A model generated the notes under the pieces. That model made no database searches. It was given only the letters and a program-made list of their open reading frames with translations, and was not told the DNA's origin. From NCBI GenBank assembly GCA_022360075.1, contig JAKSDN010001469.1:1-11304 (forward strand): a DNA stretch of 11,304 nucleotides. Reading direction: 5' to 3'. Source of the DNA: Kiloniellales bacterium. Its GTDB lineage: Bacteria; Pseudomonadota; Alphaproteobacteria; Kiloniellales; JAKSDN01. This document shows positions 1-6,926 of the stretch, in pieces (positions within the stretch are counted from its first letter, which is position 1; the number at the start of each line of letters is the position of its first letter). The translations under genes and the position numbers were made by a program.

Positions 1-80
1 TCCAGGGCAACGAGCTGGGCCGCGGCCGCGGCGGTGGCCACTGCATGACCTGTCCGATCCTGCGCGATCCGATCGACTGA
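1..80 (+). CDS. arcA: Arginine deiminase, C-terminal end (partial)
   Basis: Only the last 25 complete codons lie in the window, read from position 3 to the TGA at 78-80; the gene continues off the left edge. The tail contains the pattern ELGRGRGGGHCMTCP followed by ILRDPID, which is the highly conserved C terminus of proteobacterial arginine deiminases. The first Cys of HCMTC is the position of the catalytic nucleophile that forms the covalent amidino-enzyme intermediate. The enzyme hydrolyses L-arginine to citrulline and ammonia in the cytoplasm, the first step of the arginine deiminase pathway. The next two genes supply the remaining two steps in the same order as in classical arcABC operons, which supports the call although the fragment is short. 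Confidence 0.9.
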   Translation, partial: QGNELGRGRGGGHCMTCPILRDPID

Positions 81-120
81 ACCGCCCGATCGACTGAACC
101 GCCCGATCGACTGAACCGCC
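69..120 (+). repeat. 17-bp tandem repeat spanning the arcA stop
   Basis: The unit ACCGCCCGATCGACTGA occurs at 81-97 and 98-114. It is preceded by a 12-bp partial copy at 69-80, which is the end of arcA itself, and followed by a 6-bp partial copy at 115-120. Each unit carries the self-complementary CGATCG and ends in TGA. Because 17 is not a multiple of 3, the TGAs at 78, 95 and 112 fall in three different frames. The likely origin is slippage duplication of the arcA terminus. Confidence 0.9.
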
Positions 121-146
121 TGTCTGGCAATACTGCTCGCAATCTT

Positions 147-150
147 GGAG
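147..150 (+). promoter_or_regulatory. Ribosome binding site of arcB
   Basis: GGAG lies 7 bases upstream of the ATG at 158 and supports that start for arcB. I saw no convincing promoter or FNR/Anr-type box (TTGAT-N4-ATCAA) in the 77 bases between arcA and arcB. Confidence 0.6.
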
Positions 151-157
151 ACCGACG

Positions 158-1159
158 ATGCCGTTCAATCTCAAGGGACGTAGCTTCCTCAAACTGCTCG
201 ATTTCGATCAGCGGGAGATCCGCTATCTGCTGGATCTTTCGCGCGATCTGAAGCGGGCCAAGTACGCCGGCACCGAACAGCAGCACCTCAATGGCCGGAA
301 CATCTGCCTGATCTTCGAGAAGACCTCGACCCGCACCATGTGCGCTTTCGAGGTGGCCGCTTTCGATCAGGGCGCGCAGGTCACCTACCTCGGCCCCTCC
401 GGCTCGCAGATCGGCCATAAGGAGTCCATGAAGGACACGGCCCGCGTGCTCGGCCGCATGTATGATGCCATCGAGTACCGCGGCTTCGGCCAGGAGATCG
501 TCGAGGAGCTCTCCGCCTATGCCGGCGTGCCGGTCTTCAACGGCCTGACCGACGAGTTCCATCCGACCCAGATGCTGGCCGACCTGCTGACCATGCGCGA
601 GCACAGCGACAAGCCGCTGCACGACATCTCCTACGCCTTCGTCGGCGACGCGCGCAGCAACATGGGCCACTCCCTGATGATCGCCGGCTGCCTGATGGGC
701 ATGGACGTGCGCCTGGCCGCGCCCAAGGCGAACTGGCCGAGCGACGAGTATCTCGATCCGGCGCGCGCGCTCGCCGAAACCTATGGCGCGCGTCTTTCGG
801 TCACCGAAGACCCGATCGAGGCGGTCAAGGGCTGCGACTTCATCCACACCGACGTTTGGGTCTCGATGGGCGAGCCGGCCGAGGTCTGGGAGGAACGCAT
901 CAAGCTGCTCAAGCCCTATCAGGTGAACAAGGCGCTGATGGCCGCGAGCGGTCTGGCCTCGACCAAGTTCATGCATTGCCTGCCGGCCTTCCACAACCGC
1001 GAGACCAAGGTCGGCGAGGAGATGTTCGAGAAGTTCGGTATCGCCGAGATGGAAGTGACCGAGGAGGTCTTCGAATCGCCGGCGGGTGTCCAGTTCGAGC
1101 AGGCGGAGAACCGCATGCACACGATCAAGGCCGTGCTTGTCGCCACGATCGGACATTAG
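158..1159 (+). CDS. arcB: Catabolic ornithine carbamoyltransferase
   Basis: This 333-residue cytoplasmic enzyme catalyses phosphorolysis of citrulline to ornithine and carbamoyl phosphate, the second step of the arginine deiminase pathway. The length is normal for the family. Visible motifs are STRT at residues 57-60 (carbamoyl phosphate binding), HPTQ at 135-138, DVWVSMG at 232-238 (ornithine side) and HCLPAFHN at 273-280 with the active-site Cys. Long stretches resemble Pseudomonas aeruginosa ArcB, including the segment around [10 protein letters not shown]. Glu106 there corresponds, from memory of the family, to the residue needed for cooperativity of the catabolic enzyme. The oddity is the fifth position of the usually invariant STRTR motif, which is Met61 (ATG) instead of Arg. 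The gene sits between arcA and arcC, which favours the catabolic rather than the biosynthetic (ArgF) role. Confidence 0.95.
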   Translation: MPFNLKGRSFLKLLDFDQREIRYLLDLSRDLKRAKYAGTEQQHLNGRNICLIFEKTSTRTMCAFEVAAFDQGAQVTYLGPSGSQIGHKESMKDTARVLGRMYDAIEYRGFGQEIVEELSAYAGVPVFNGLTDEFHPTQMLADLLTMREHSDKPLHDISYAFVGDARSNMGHSLMIAGCLMGMDVRLAAPKANWPSDEYLDPARALAETYGARLSVTEDPIEAVKGCDFIHTDVWVSMGEPAEVWEERIKLLKPYQVNKALMAASGLASTKFMHCLPAFHNRETKVGEEMFEKFGIAEMEVTEEVFESPAGVQFEQAENRMHTIKAVLVATIGH

Positions 1160-1162
1160 ACC

Positions 1163-2092
1163 ATGCGCATCGTCATCGCGTTGGGCGGGAACGCGCTGCT
1201 CCGGCGCGGGGAGCCCATGACCGCCGAGGCGCAACGCGCGAACGTCCGCATCGCCGCCGAGGCCATGGCGCCGATCGCGCGGGACCACGAGCTCGTGGTC
1301 TCGCACGGCAACGGCCCGCAGGTCGGGCTCCTGGCCTTGCAGGGCGCGGCCTATAAGCCGGACGAGGCCTATCCGCTCGACGTGCTGGGCGCCGAGACCG
1401 AGGGTATGATCGGTTATATGATCGAGCAGGAGCTGGGCAACCTGCTGCCCGTGGAGGTGCCTTTCGCCACGATGCTGACCATGATCGAGGTGGACCTGGA
1501 GGACCCGGCGTTCCAGGATCCGACCAAGTTCATCGGCCCCCTCTACGGCAAGGAGGAGGCCGAGCGCCTGGCGCGGGAGAAGGGCTGGTCGATCAAGCCG
1601 GACGGGGAGAAGTGGCGCCGCGTGGTGGCTTCGCCGCTGCCTCGGCGCATCTTCGAGATCCGGCCGGTCCGCTGGCTGATCGAGAAGGGCGTCGTCGTGA
1701 TCTGCGCGGGCGGCGGCGGCATCCCGACCGCCTATGACGACGCGCGCAAGCTGCACGGGGTGGAGGCCGTGATCGACAAGGACCTGGCGAGCGAGCTGCT
1801 GGCCCGCGAGGTCGAGGCCGATCTCTTCGTCATGGCGACCGATGCGGACGCGGTCTATCTCGATTGGGGCAAGCCTGAGGCGCGGGCGATCAGGCGCGGC
1901 GCGCCGGCCGATCTGCGCGCGCACGACTTTCCGGCCGGCTCCATGGGCCCTAAGGTCGAGGCCGCTTGCCTCTTCGCGGAGCGCACTGGTAAAGCGGCGG
2001 CGATCGGCGCGCTGAAGGATCTGCCGGCGATCATCGCCGGGCAGGCCGGCACGACGGTAAGCAGCGCGGCGACTAGGATGGAATTCCACTAG
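1163..2092 (+). CDS. arcC: Carbamate kinase
   Basis: This 309-residue amino-acid-kinase-fold enzyme transfers phosphate from carbamoyl phosphate to ADP, giving ATP, CO2 and ammonia. It is the energy-yielding step of the arginine deiminase pathway. Motifs in order are ALGGNAL (6-12), SHGNGPQVG (47-55), AGGGGIP (182-188), IDKDLA (204-209), ATDADAVYL (225-233, nucleotide site) and MGPKVEAA (261-268). The length is typical. The start ATG lies only 3 bases after the arcB stop and has no strong Shine-Dalgarno of its own, so translation is probably coupled to arcB. The 36 bases that follow before the next gene show no terminator-like hairpin, so transcription could continue into the UPF0114 and V-ATPase genes. 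Confidence 0.96.
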   Translation: MRIVIALGGNALLRRGEPMTAEAQRANVRIAAEAMAPIARDHELVVSHGNGPQVGLLALQGAAYKPDEAYPLDVLGAETEGMIGYMIEQELGNLLPVEVPFATMLTMIEVDLEDPAFQDPTKFIGPLYGKEEAERLAREKGWSIKPDGEKWRRVVASPLPRRIFEIRPVRWLIEKGVVVICAGGGGIPTAYDDARKLHGVEAVIDKDLASELLAREVEADLFVMATDADAVYLDWGKPEARAIRRGAPADLRAHDFPAGSMGPKVEAACLFAERTGKAAAIGALKDLPAIIAGQAGTTVSSAATRMEFH

Positions 2093-2117
2093 AGCCGAGG
2101 CAGTGCGGGGAATCATG

Positions 2118-2124
2118 AAAGGAG
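2118..2124 (+). promoter_or_regulatory. Ribosome binding site of the UPF0114 gene
   Basis: AAAGGAG ends 4 bases before the ATG at 2129. It is a good Shine-Dalgarno and fixes this start. It suggests independent translation initiation after arcC. Confidence 0.65.
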
Positions 2125-2128
2125 CGGA

Positions 2129-2704
2129 ATGACCGAAGAGAAACCTGACGCCGGCGAACCCCGCGCCGCGGAAAAGAAACGCAAATATGTCGAGCGCATC
2201 GCGGCCATAGAGGGGATCCTGCTTCTTTGCCGCTGGCTCCAGCTTCCGCTGCTGGTCGGTCTGGTCCTGGCGCTGATCGTCTTCGAGATCGTGTTCGTGA
2301 AGCACCTGCTCAGCATCATCTTCCCCCTGAACACGCTGACACGCGAGTCGGCGATACTCGTGACCCTGGACCTCATCGACATGGTGCTGATCGCAAATCT
2401 CGTCGTCATGGTGGTCATCAGCGGTTACGAGACTTTCATCTCGCGTTTGCACTCCCAGGACGAGACCAGCGTCCCCCTGTGGATGCGGCGCTCGACCACC
2501 GGTAAGCTCAAGCTTCGGATCGCTACGACCATTCTGCTCATATCGACGATCCATCTGTTGCATCTCTACCTCGACCCCGCGCCGGTCGACGAGGATGAAG
2601 CGAAGTTCATGCTGATCGCCCAGCTCGTCTTCATCGTGACGGCGGCGGCCTTCGTGTTCTTCAACTGGTTGGAGCACGGACGCCAGACGAGTGGCGATTC
2701 GTAG
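2129..2704 (+). CDS. UPF0114 (YqhA-like) four-helix inner membrane protein
   Basis: This 191-residue protein resembles Escherichia coli YqhA (UPF0114). The best match runs from the first helix through the conserved pattern LVTLDLIDMVL, then VMVVISGYETFIS at about 92-104, and ISTIHLLHLYLD at 138-149. Predicted membrane segments are near 38-60, 75-98, 128-148 and 160-182. It has no cleavable signal peptide. The hydrophilic N terminus of about 35 residues, rich in Lys, Glu and Arg, makes it longer than E. coli YqhA. The molecular function of the family is not established. It is co-oriented with arcC (36-base gap) and with atpB (17-base gap), so it is probably co-transcribed with the V-ATPase genes. 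Whether it belongs functionally to the ATPase or to the arginine pathway cannot be told from the sequence. Confidence 0.85.
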   Translation: MTEEKPDAGEPRAAEKKRKYVERIAAIEGILLLCRWLQLPLLVGLVLALIVFEIVFVKHLLSIIFPLNTLTRESAILVTLDLIDMVLIANLVVMVVISGYETFISRLHSQDETSVPLWMRRSTTGKLKLRIATTILLISTIHLLHLYLDPAPVDEDEAKFMLIAQLVFIVTAAAFVFFNWLEHGRQTSGDS

Positions 2705-2721
2705 GGGCGACAGTTCTCGAT

Positions 2722-4095
2722 ATGATTCGCTATTCCCGCGTTCTCGAGATCGTCGGCGACATTCTCAAAGTCCAGGTGCCGATGCCGCGCCCGGGTGAAC
2801 CGCCGGTGGTCCGCTTCAACGATCTCGCGGTGGTGGAGGAGGCGGACGGCCGCCGCTCGCTCGCCCAGGTCATCAACGTCAACCGCGACCGGGTCGCGCT
2901 GCAGGTCTTCAACGGCACCAAGGGGCTCTCGACCACGGCCACGGTGCGTTTCCTCGGTCATCCCATGCGGGTGACCTATTCGGAGAACATCCTAGGCCGG
3001 GTCTTTCGCGGTGCCGGCGATCCGATCGACCGCGGCCCCGACCTGGCGCTGGACACCAAGGTCGAGATCGGCGGACCGTCGGTCAATCCAGCCGAGCGGG
3101 TCCTGGCCTCGAAGATGATCCGCACCGACGTGCCCATGGTCGACGTCTTCAACTCCCTGGTCGAGAGCCAGAAGATCCCGATCTTCTCGGTCGCGGGCGA
3201 ACCCTATAATCAGTTCCTGGCGCGCGTCGGCATTCAGGCCGACGCCGAGATCGTGGTCTTCGGCGGCATGGGCCTGATCTTCGACGACTATCACTTCTTC
3301 CGGAAGGCCTTCGAGGACGCGGGCGTCTTCGCGCGCACCGTCATGTTCGTCAACCTGGCCTCGGACCCGATCGTCGAGCGGCTGCTCGTGCCCGACATGG
3401 CGCTTGCCGTGGCGGAGCGCTTCGCGGTCGAGGAGCGCAAGCGGGTGCTGGTGCTGCTCACCGACATGACCGCCTTCGCCGACGCGCTCAAGGAGATCGG
3501 CATCGCCATGGAGCACGTGCCGTCGAACCGCGGCTACATGGGCGATCTCTATTCCCAGCTCGCCCGGCGCTACGAGAAGGCCTGCGACTACGCTGGCGGC
3601 GGCTCGGTGACCATCATCTCGGTCACCACCATGCCCGGCGACGACGTCACCCACCCGGTGCCCGACAACACCGGCTATATCACCGAGGGTCAGTTCTACC
3701 TGCACGACGGCATGATCGATCCCTTCGGCTCGCTCTCGCGCCTCAAGCAGCATGTCATCGGCAAGGTGACGCGCGAGGATCATTCCCAGATCATGAACAC
3801 CATGATCCGCTTCTACTCGGGCGCGCGCGACGCCGCCCAGAAGCAGGCCATGGCCTTCGAGCTGTCCGATTTCGACCGGCAACTGCTGAAGTTCGGCGCG
3901 CTGTTCCGCGAGCGCTTCATGGATATCGAGGTCGCCATGCCGCTGGAGGCCGCCCTCGATCTCGCCTGGCAGACCCTTGCCGAGTGCTTCGAAGCGGAGC
4001 AGTTGCTGATGAAGCAGGAGCTGGTGGACAAGTACTTCCCGAGGCGACCCGAGGCCGCTGGAGAGCGCGCGAATGGCGCGGCTGCAGCTCAGTAA
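2722..4095 (+). CDS. atpB: V-type ATPase subunit B (non-catalytic head)
   Basis: This 457-residue subunit alternates with A in the hexameric V1 head and carries the non-catalytic nucleotide site. As expected for B, there is no Walker A GKT motif. In its place is SVAGEPYN (156-163), the variant typical of the Chlamydia/Bacteroidetes-type enzymes rather than the SGLPHN of archaeal and eukaryotic B. Other landmarks are LLTDMT (245-250), SNRGYMGDLYSQLARRYEKA (268-287) and GSLSRLKQ (336-343), where Arg340 sits at the position of the arginine contributed to the catalytic interface. The N-terminal beta-barrel covers about residues 1-75. The ATG at 2722 follows the UPF0114 stop by 17 bases; AGGGGCG at 2703-2709 is a distant, weak ribosome site, so coupling to the upstream gene is likely. 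The 3' end overlaps atpD by 23 bases. Confidence 0.96.
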   Translation: MIRYSRVLEIVGDILKVQVPMPRPGEPPVVRFNDLAVVEEADGRRSLAQVINVNRDRVALQVFNGTKGLSTTATVRFLGHPMRVTYSENILGRVFRGAGDPIDRGPDLALDTKVEIGGPSVNPAERVLASKMIRTDVPMVDVFNSLVESQKIPIFSVAGEPYNQFLARVGIQADAEIVVFGGMGLIFDDYHFFRKAFEDAGVFARTVMFVNLASDPIVERLLVPDMALAVAERFAVEERKRVLVLLTDMTAFADALKEIGIAMEHVPSNRGYMGDLYSQLARRYEKACDYAGGGSVTIISVTTMPGDDVTHPVPDNTGYITEGQFYLHDGMIDPFGSLSRLKQHVIGKVTREDHSQIMNTMIRFYSGARDAAQKQAMAFELSDFDRQLLKFGALFRERFMDIEVAMPLEAALDLAWQTLAECFEAEQLLMKQELVDKYFPRRPEAAGERANGAAAAQ

Positions 4096-4678
4096 GTCGG
4101 CGCTGAACCGCGAGGAGCGGCAGCTCGCCACCTTCGAGCGCTTTCTGCCGTCTCTCGACCTCAAGCGCCGGCAGCTTCTCGCGGAGCGCGGCAAGGCGCG
4201 GGAACGGCTGGCGGCCACGCGCGAGGAGATCGAGGCGCTGCGCCGCGACGTCGTCGAGGCGATCCCCATGCTGGCCAACCGCGATGTCGATCTGACCGGC
4301 TTGGCCCGGATCGCCGAGGTCGGCGTCGGCACCGAGAACGTCCTGGGCGCCCGCCTGCCGACCCTGGATGCGGTCCGGGTCGAAATCCATCCCTACGCCT
4401 TCATGGCCAAGCCGCAGTGGGTCGACCGCGTGGCCGCGGACCTCGAGTGCATGGTCGCGCTGCGCCTGCGCCTTCAGGTCGAGGCGCGGCGCCTCGCCTT
4501 GCTGGAAGTGGCGGTCAAGAAGATCACCCAGCGCGTCAACCTGTTCGACAAGGTGCTGATCCCGCGGGCGCGCGGCAACATCAAGAAGATCGAGGTCTTC
4601 CTCGCCGACGCCGAGCGGGCCGGCGTGGTGCGCTCGAAACTCGCCAAGCGCAAGCACGCGCTGCAGGCGCCGCCATGA
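4073..4678 (+). CDS. atpD: V-type ATPase subunit D (central rotor stalk)
   Basis: This 201-residue protein is slightly shorter than many D subunits. Subunit D is the long antiparallel coiled coil that rotates inside the A3B3 head. The N-terminal helix has the family pattern LDLKRRQLL near residues 28-36. The C-terminal helix contains KKITQRVNLFDKVLIPRARG followed by NIKKIEVFLADAER, the most diagnostic part of the family. The middle (about residues 75-110) is a less conserved globular region. The ATG at 4073 overlaps the end of atpB by 23 bases and has a GGAG at 4060-4063, nine bases upstream. The TGA overlaps the atpI start as ATGA. In other V-ATPases D works with subunit F, for which no gene is seen here. 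Confidence 0.94.
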   Translation: MARLQLSKSALNREERQLATFERFLPSLDLKRRQLLAERGKARERLAATREEIEALRRDVVEAIPMLANRDVDLTGLARIAEVGVGTENVLGARLPTLDAVRVEIHPYAFMAKPQWVDRVAADLECMVALRLRLQVEARRLALLEVAVKKITQRVNLFDKVLIPRARGNIKKIEVFLADAERAGVVRSKLAKRKHALQAPP

Positions 4679-6474
4679 GCATCGTCGCGCTCAAGAAGGT
4701 CACGCTCTGCGGTCTCCTGCGCGAGAAGGCCGACATCCTGGGTGGGCTTCAGGATCTCGGCTGCCTGCACCTCGTGCCCCTGCGTCCGGCGCCGGCAGAG
4801 CCCGAGAAGGCGGCCTCGCCGCACGCCGAGGCGGCGACGAAGGCGCTGCGCTTCCTGACCGACATGCCGGACAAGCGCAAGCAGGTGCGCCGCGAGGCCG
4901 GCTTCGACTTGGACCGGGTCGTGACGGACACGCTCACCGTGCAGCAGCGCCTGCGCGACGCCGAGGACCGCCGGGACTTCCTCGAGCACCGCATCGGCCA
5001 GGTCGAGCCCTGGGGCGATCTGGTCTTTCCGCCCGAGGCCGCGCTCGCCGGCTTGCGCCTCTGGTTCTACGTGCTGCCTGCGGGCAAGACCAAGGCGCTC
5101 GACGAGATCGACCTGCCCTGGCAGATCGTGCACCGGAACCCGCGGCGCGCCTACGTGGTGGTGATCGCCGAGGCGGAGCCGCCCGTCGATCTCCTGCCCG
5201 TGCCGCGCACCCACACCGGGGCCCTGCCGCTCAACGAGCTCAAGCAGCAGCTCGAGGACACCGAGATCGAGATCGAGGCGCTGGTCGCCGAGCGCCAGGC
5301 GCTGACGCGCTTCATCTATCTGCTGAGCCTCAACCTCGCGCGCGCCGACGACCGGGCCGCCCGCGCCCATGCCGCCGAGCTGACCCGGGATGCGCATGGC
5401 GTCTGCGCCCTCCAGGGCTGGGCGCCGGCCGAGGCGGTCGCCGCCGTCGAGCGCTTCGCCGAGGACCAGGGCTTGGCCCTGCTGGTCGAGGCGCCGGGCG
5501 AGGGCGACGCGCCGCCCACGCTCCTGGCGGCGCCCGCCGGCATGGCGGCCGGCGCCGACCTGGCGCTGTTCTATCAGACCCCGGGCTACCGGACCTGGGA
5601 CCCTTCGCTGATCCTGTTCTGCTCCTTCTCGCTGTTCTTCGCCATGATCCTCTCCGATGCCGGCTACGCGCTGGTCCTGTCCGCGCTGTTGGGGATCTAT
5701 TGGCGCAGGCTGGGCGAGGGCGCGACCGGCCGGCGGTTCCGCGTGCTGGGCGCCTGCCTCTGCGGCAGCGCGCTGGTCTGGGGCGTGCTCTCGGGCGGCT
5801 ACTTCGGGCTGTCGCCGGCACCCGGCTCCGCGCTCGCGGCGCTGAAGCTGATCGATCTCAACGACTTCCATACGATGATGCGGCTGTCGATCGTCATCGG
5901 CGCCCTGCACATCATGCTCGCCAACGGCGTCGTGGCCGCGCTCAATTGGCGGCGGCGCGATGTCGCGGTCCCGAAGCTCGGCTGGATCGGCGCGATCCTG
6001 GGCGGGCTTCTGCTGTGGCTGTCGGGCGCGAGCGGCTTCCTCGGCATGCCGGGCGTCGTGCTCCTGGCGGCCGGTCTGACGGCCGTCTTCGGCTTCAGCA
6101 GCGCGCGGCCGGCCGGCACGGCGAAGGACGTCCTGTTCCGCGTGCTGGACGGGCTGCTCGCCCTCAGCAACGTGACCAAGGCCTTCGGCGATGTGCTCAG
6201 CTACATGCGGCTCTTCGCCCTGGGCCTGGCCAGCGCGTCGCTCGCCCTGACCTTCAACCAGCTCGCGGGACAGGTGCAGGCGGCGGTGCCGGGCCTCGGC
6301 CTGTTCATCGGCATCCTGATCCTGCTCCTGGGCCATGCGCTCAACCTGGCGCTTTCGATCATGAGCGGCGTGGTGCATGGCCTGCGCCTGAACTACATCG
6401 AATTCTACAACTGGGGCCTGTCGGAGGAAGGCTATCCCTTCAAGGCCTTCGCCCGAAAGGAGGTGCAACCATGA
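4675..6474 (+). CDS. atpI: V-type ATPase subunit I (membrane stator, a-subunit)
   Basis: This 599-residue protein has a soluble N-terminal half (about 1-305, with a helical stretch at 185-220) and a C-terminal membrane half of about eight helices, roughly from residue 308 to 562. It forms the ion half-channels against the K ring and anchors the peripheral stalk. Diagnostic residues are SYMRLFALGLAS (509-520) with the essential arginine at Arg512, equivalent to yeast Vph1 Arg735, and GLRLNYIEF (569-577), where Arg571 matches the second conserved arginine. FFAMILSDAGYALVL (321-335) is the family's first-helix signature. I chose the ATG at 4675, in an ATGA overlap with the atpD stop. The frame is open further upstream, but that part lies inside atpD and reads as low-complexity Arg/Gly/Ala sequence. 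Confidence 0.94.
   Translation: MSIVALKKVTLCGLLREKADILGGLQDLGCLHLVPLRPAPAEPEKAASPHAEAATKALRFLTDMPDKRKQVRREAGFDLDRVVTDTLTVQQRLRDAEDRRDFLEHRIGQVEPWGDLVFPPEAALAGLRLWFYVLPAGKTKALDEIDLPWQIVHRNPRRAYVVVIAEAEPPVDLLPVPRTHTGALPLNELKQQLEDTEIEIEALVAERQALTRFIYLLSLNLARADDRAARAHAAELTRDAHGVCALQGWAPAEAVAAVERFAEDQGLALLVEAPGEGDAPPTLLAAPAGMAAGADLALFYQTPGYRTWDPSLILFCSFSLFFAMILSDAGYALVLSALLGIYWRRLGEGATGRRFRVLGACLCGSALVWGVLSGGYFGLSPAPGSALAALKLIDLNDFHTMMRLSIVIGALHIMLANGVVAALNWRRRDVAVPKLGWIGAILGGLLLWLSGASGFLGMPGVVLLAAGLTAVFGFSSARPAGTAKDVLFRVLDGLLALSNVTKAFGDVLSYMRLFALGLASASLALTFNQLAGQVQAAVPGLGLFIGILILLLGHALNLALSIMSGVVHGLRLNYIEFYNWGLSEEGYPFKAFARKEVQP
6456..6463 (+). promoter_or_regulatory. Strong ribosome binding site of atpK
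   Basis: AAAGGAGG at 6456-6463 is close to an ideal Shine-Dalgarno, seven bases before the atpK ATG at 6471, and lies inside the end of atpI. It is the best site in the operon. That fits the need for many more copies of the c-ring subunit than of its neighbours. Confidence 0.75.
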
Positions 6475-6926
6475 ACGAGTTCGTCGTCGCCCTGGGCTGG
6501 GCCGGCATGTACGGCGCCATGGCGCTGGGCGCGGTCGGCAGCATCATCGGTTGCGCGATCGCCGGCCAGGCGGCCATCGGTGCGATGCTGGAGACCGAGG
6601 GTGGTTACGGCCGCTACATCGGCATCTCCGCCATGCCCTCCTCGCAGATCATCTACGGCATCGTGGTCATGTTCACGCTCAACCGCGAGGTCACGGCCGA
6701 GAACGGCGGTGGCCTGTTCGGCGTCGGCCTGCTGGCCGGCATCGCCCTGATGTTCAGCGCGATCCGGCAGGGCCAGTGCTGCGCCTCGGCGATCAACGCG
6801 GCCAAGGAGAAGCCGGAGATCTTCGGCCTCTCCCTGGCCCCGGCCGCGATCGTCGAGGGCTTCGCCGTCTTCGCCTTCATCTTCGCCCTGGTGGTGAGCG
6901 CCGGCATTCCGGGAGGGGCGGGATGA
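6471..6926 (+). CDS. atpK: V-type ATPase subunit K (c-ring proteolipid, double hairpin)
   Basis: This 151-residue, very hydrophobic protein has four membrane helices in two hairpins, the duplicated form typical of V-type rotor rings. Helices lie near 10-36, 52-72, 80-108 and 120-145. The ion-binding carboxylate is Glu129 in AIVEGFAV of the fourth helix; the first hairpin carries MPSSQIIYG (55-63) instead of a carboxylate. Aligned by eye to Enterococcus hirae NtpK, the Na+ ligands Leu61, Thr64, Gln65, Gln110 and Glu139 correspond to Met55, Ser58, Gln59, Gln100 and Glu129, so Na+ binding is plausible. An unusual Cys-Cys pair (103-104) lies near the end of helix 3. The ATG overlaps the atpI stop (ATGA), and upstream in-frame codons lie within atpI and were discarded. 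Confidence 0.94.
   Translation: MNEFVVALGWAGMYGAMALGAVGSIIGCAIAGQAAIGAMLETEGGYGRYIGISAMPSSQIIYGIVVMFTLNREVTAENGGGLFGVGLLAGIALMFSAIRQGQCCASAINAAKEKPEIFGLSLAPAAIVEGFAVFAFIFALVVSAGIPGGAG

Noticed and set aside
81..157. FNR/Anr-type box or promoter for arcB in the arcA-arcB gap
   Set aside because: No TTGAT-N4-ATCAA match and no convincing -35/-10 pair; the gap is mostly the tandem repeat and a ribosome site.
2093..2128. Terminator between arcC and the UPF0114 gene
   Set aside because: No stable inverted repeat and no T-run in these 36 bases.
2992..4332. Long minus-strand open frame (446 codons) antisense to atpB and atpD
   Set aside because: Composition is His/Asp/Arg/Leu-rich shadow sequence without motifs, and it covers two well-recognised plus-strand genes.
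4417..4674. Possible longer N terminus for atpI starting at 4417
   Set aside because: The extra residues lie entirely inside atpD and read as Arg/Gly/Ala shadow sequence. The ATG at 4675 in the ATGA overlap gives the normal family N terminus. The same reasoning removed upstream extensions of atpK (5700), atpE (6551) and atpA (7814).
4474..6468. Very long open frame (664 codons) on the minus strand antisense to atpI
   Set aside because: It mirrors the coding frame of atpI in GC-rich DNA where stops are rare. The translation is rich in Arg, Gln, Glu and Gly with no recognisable domain, and the plus strand encodes a clear V-ATPase subunit.
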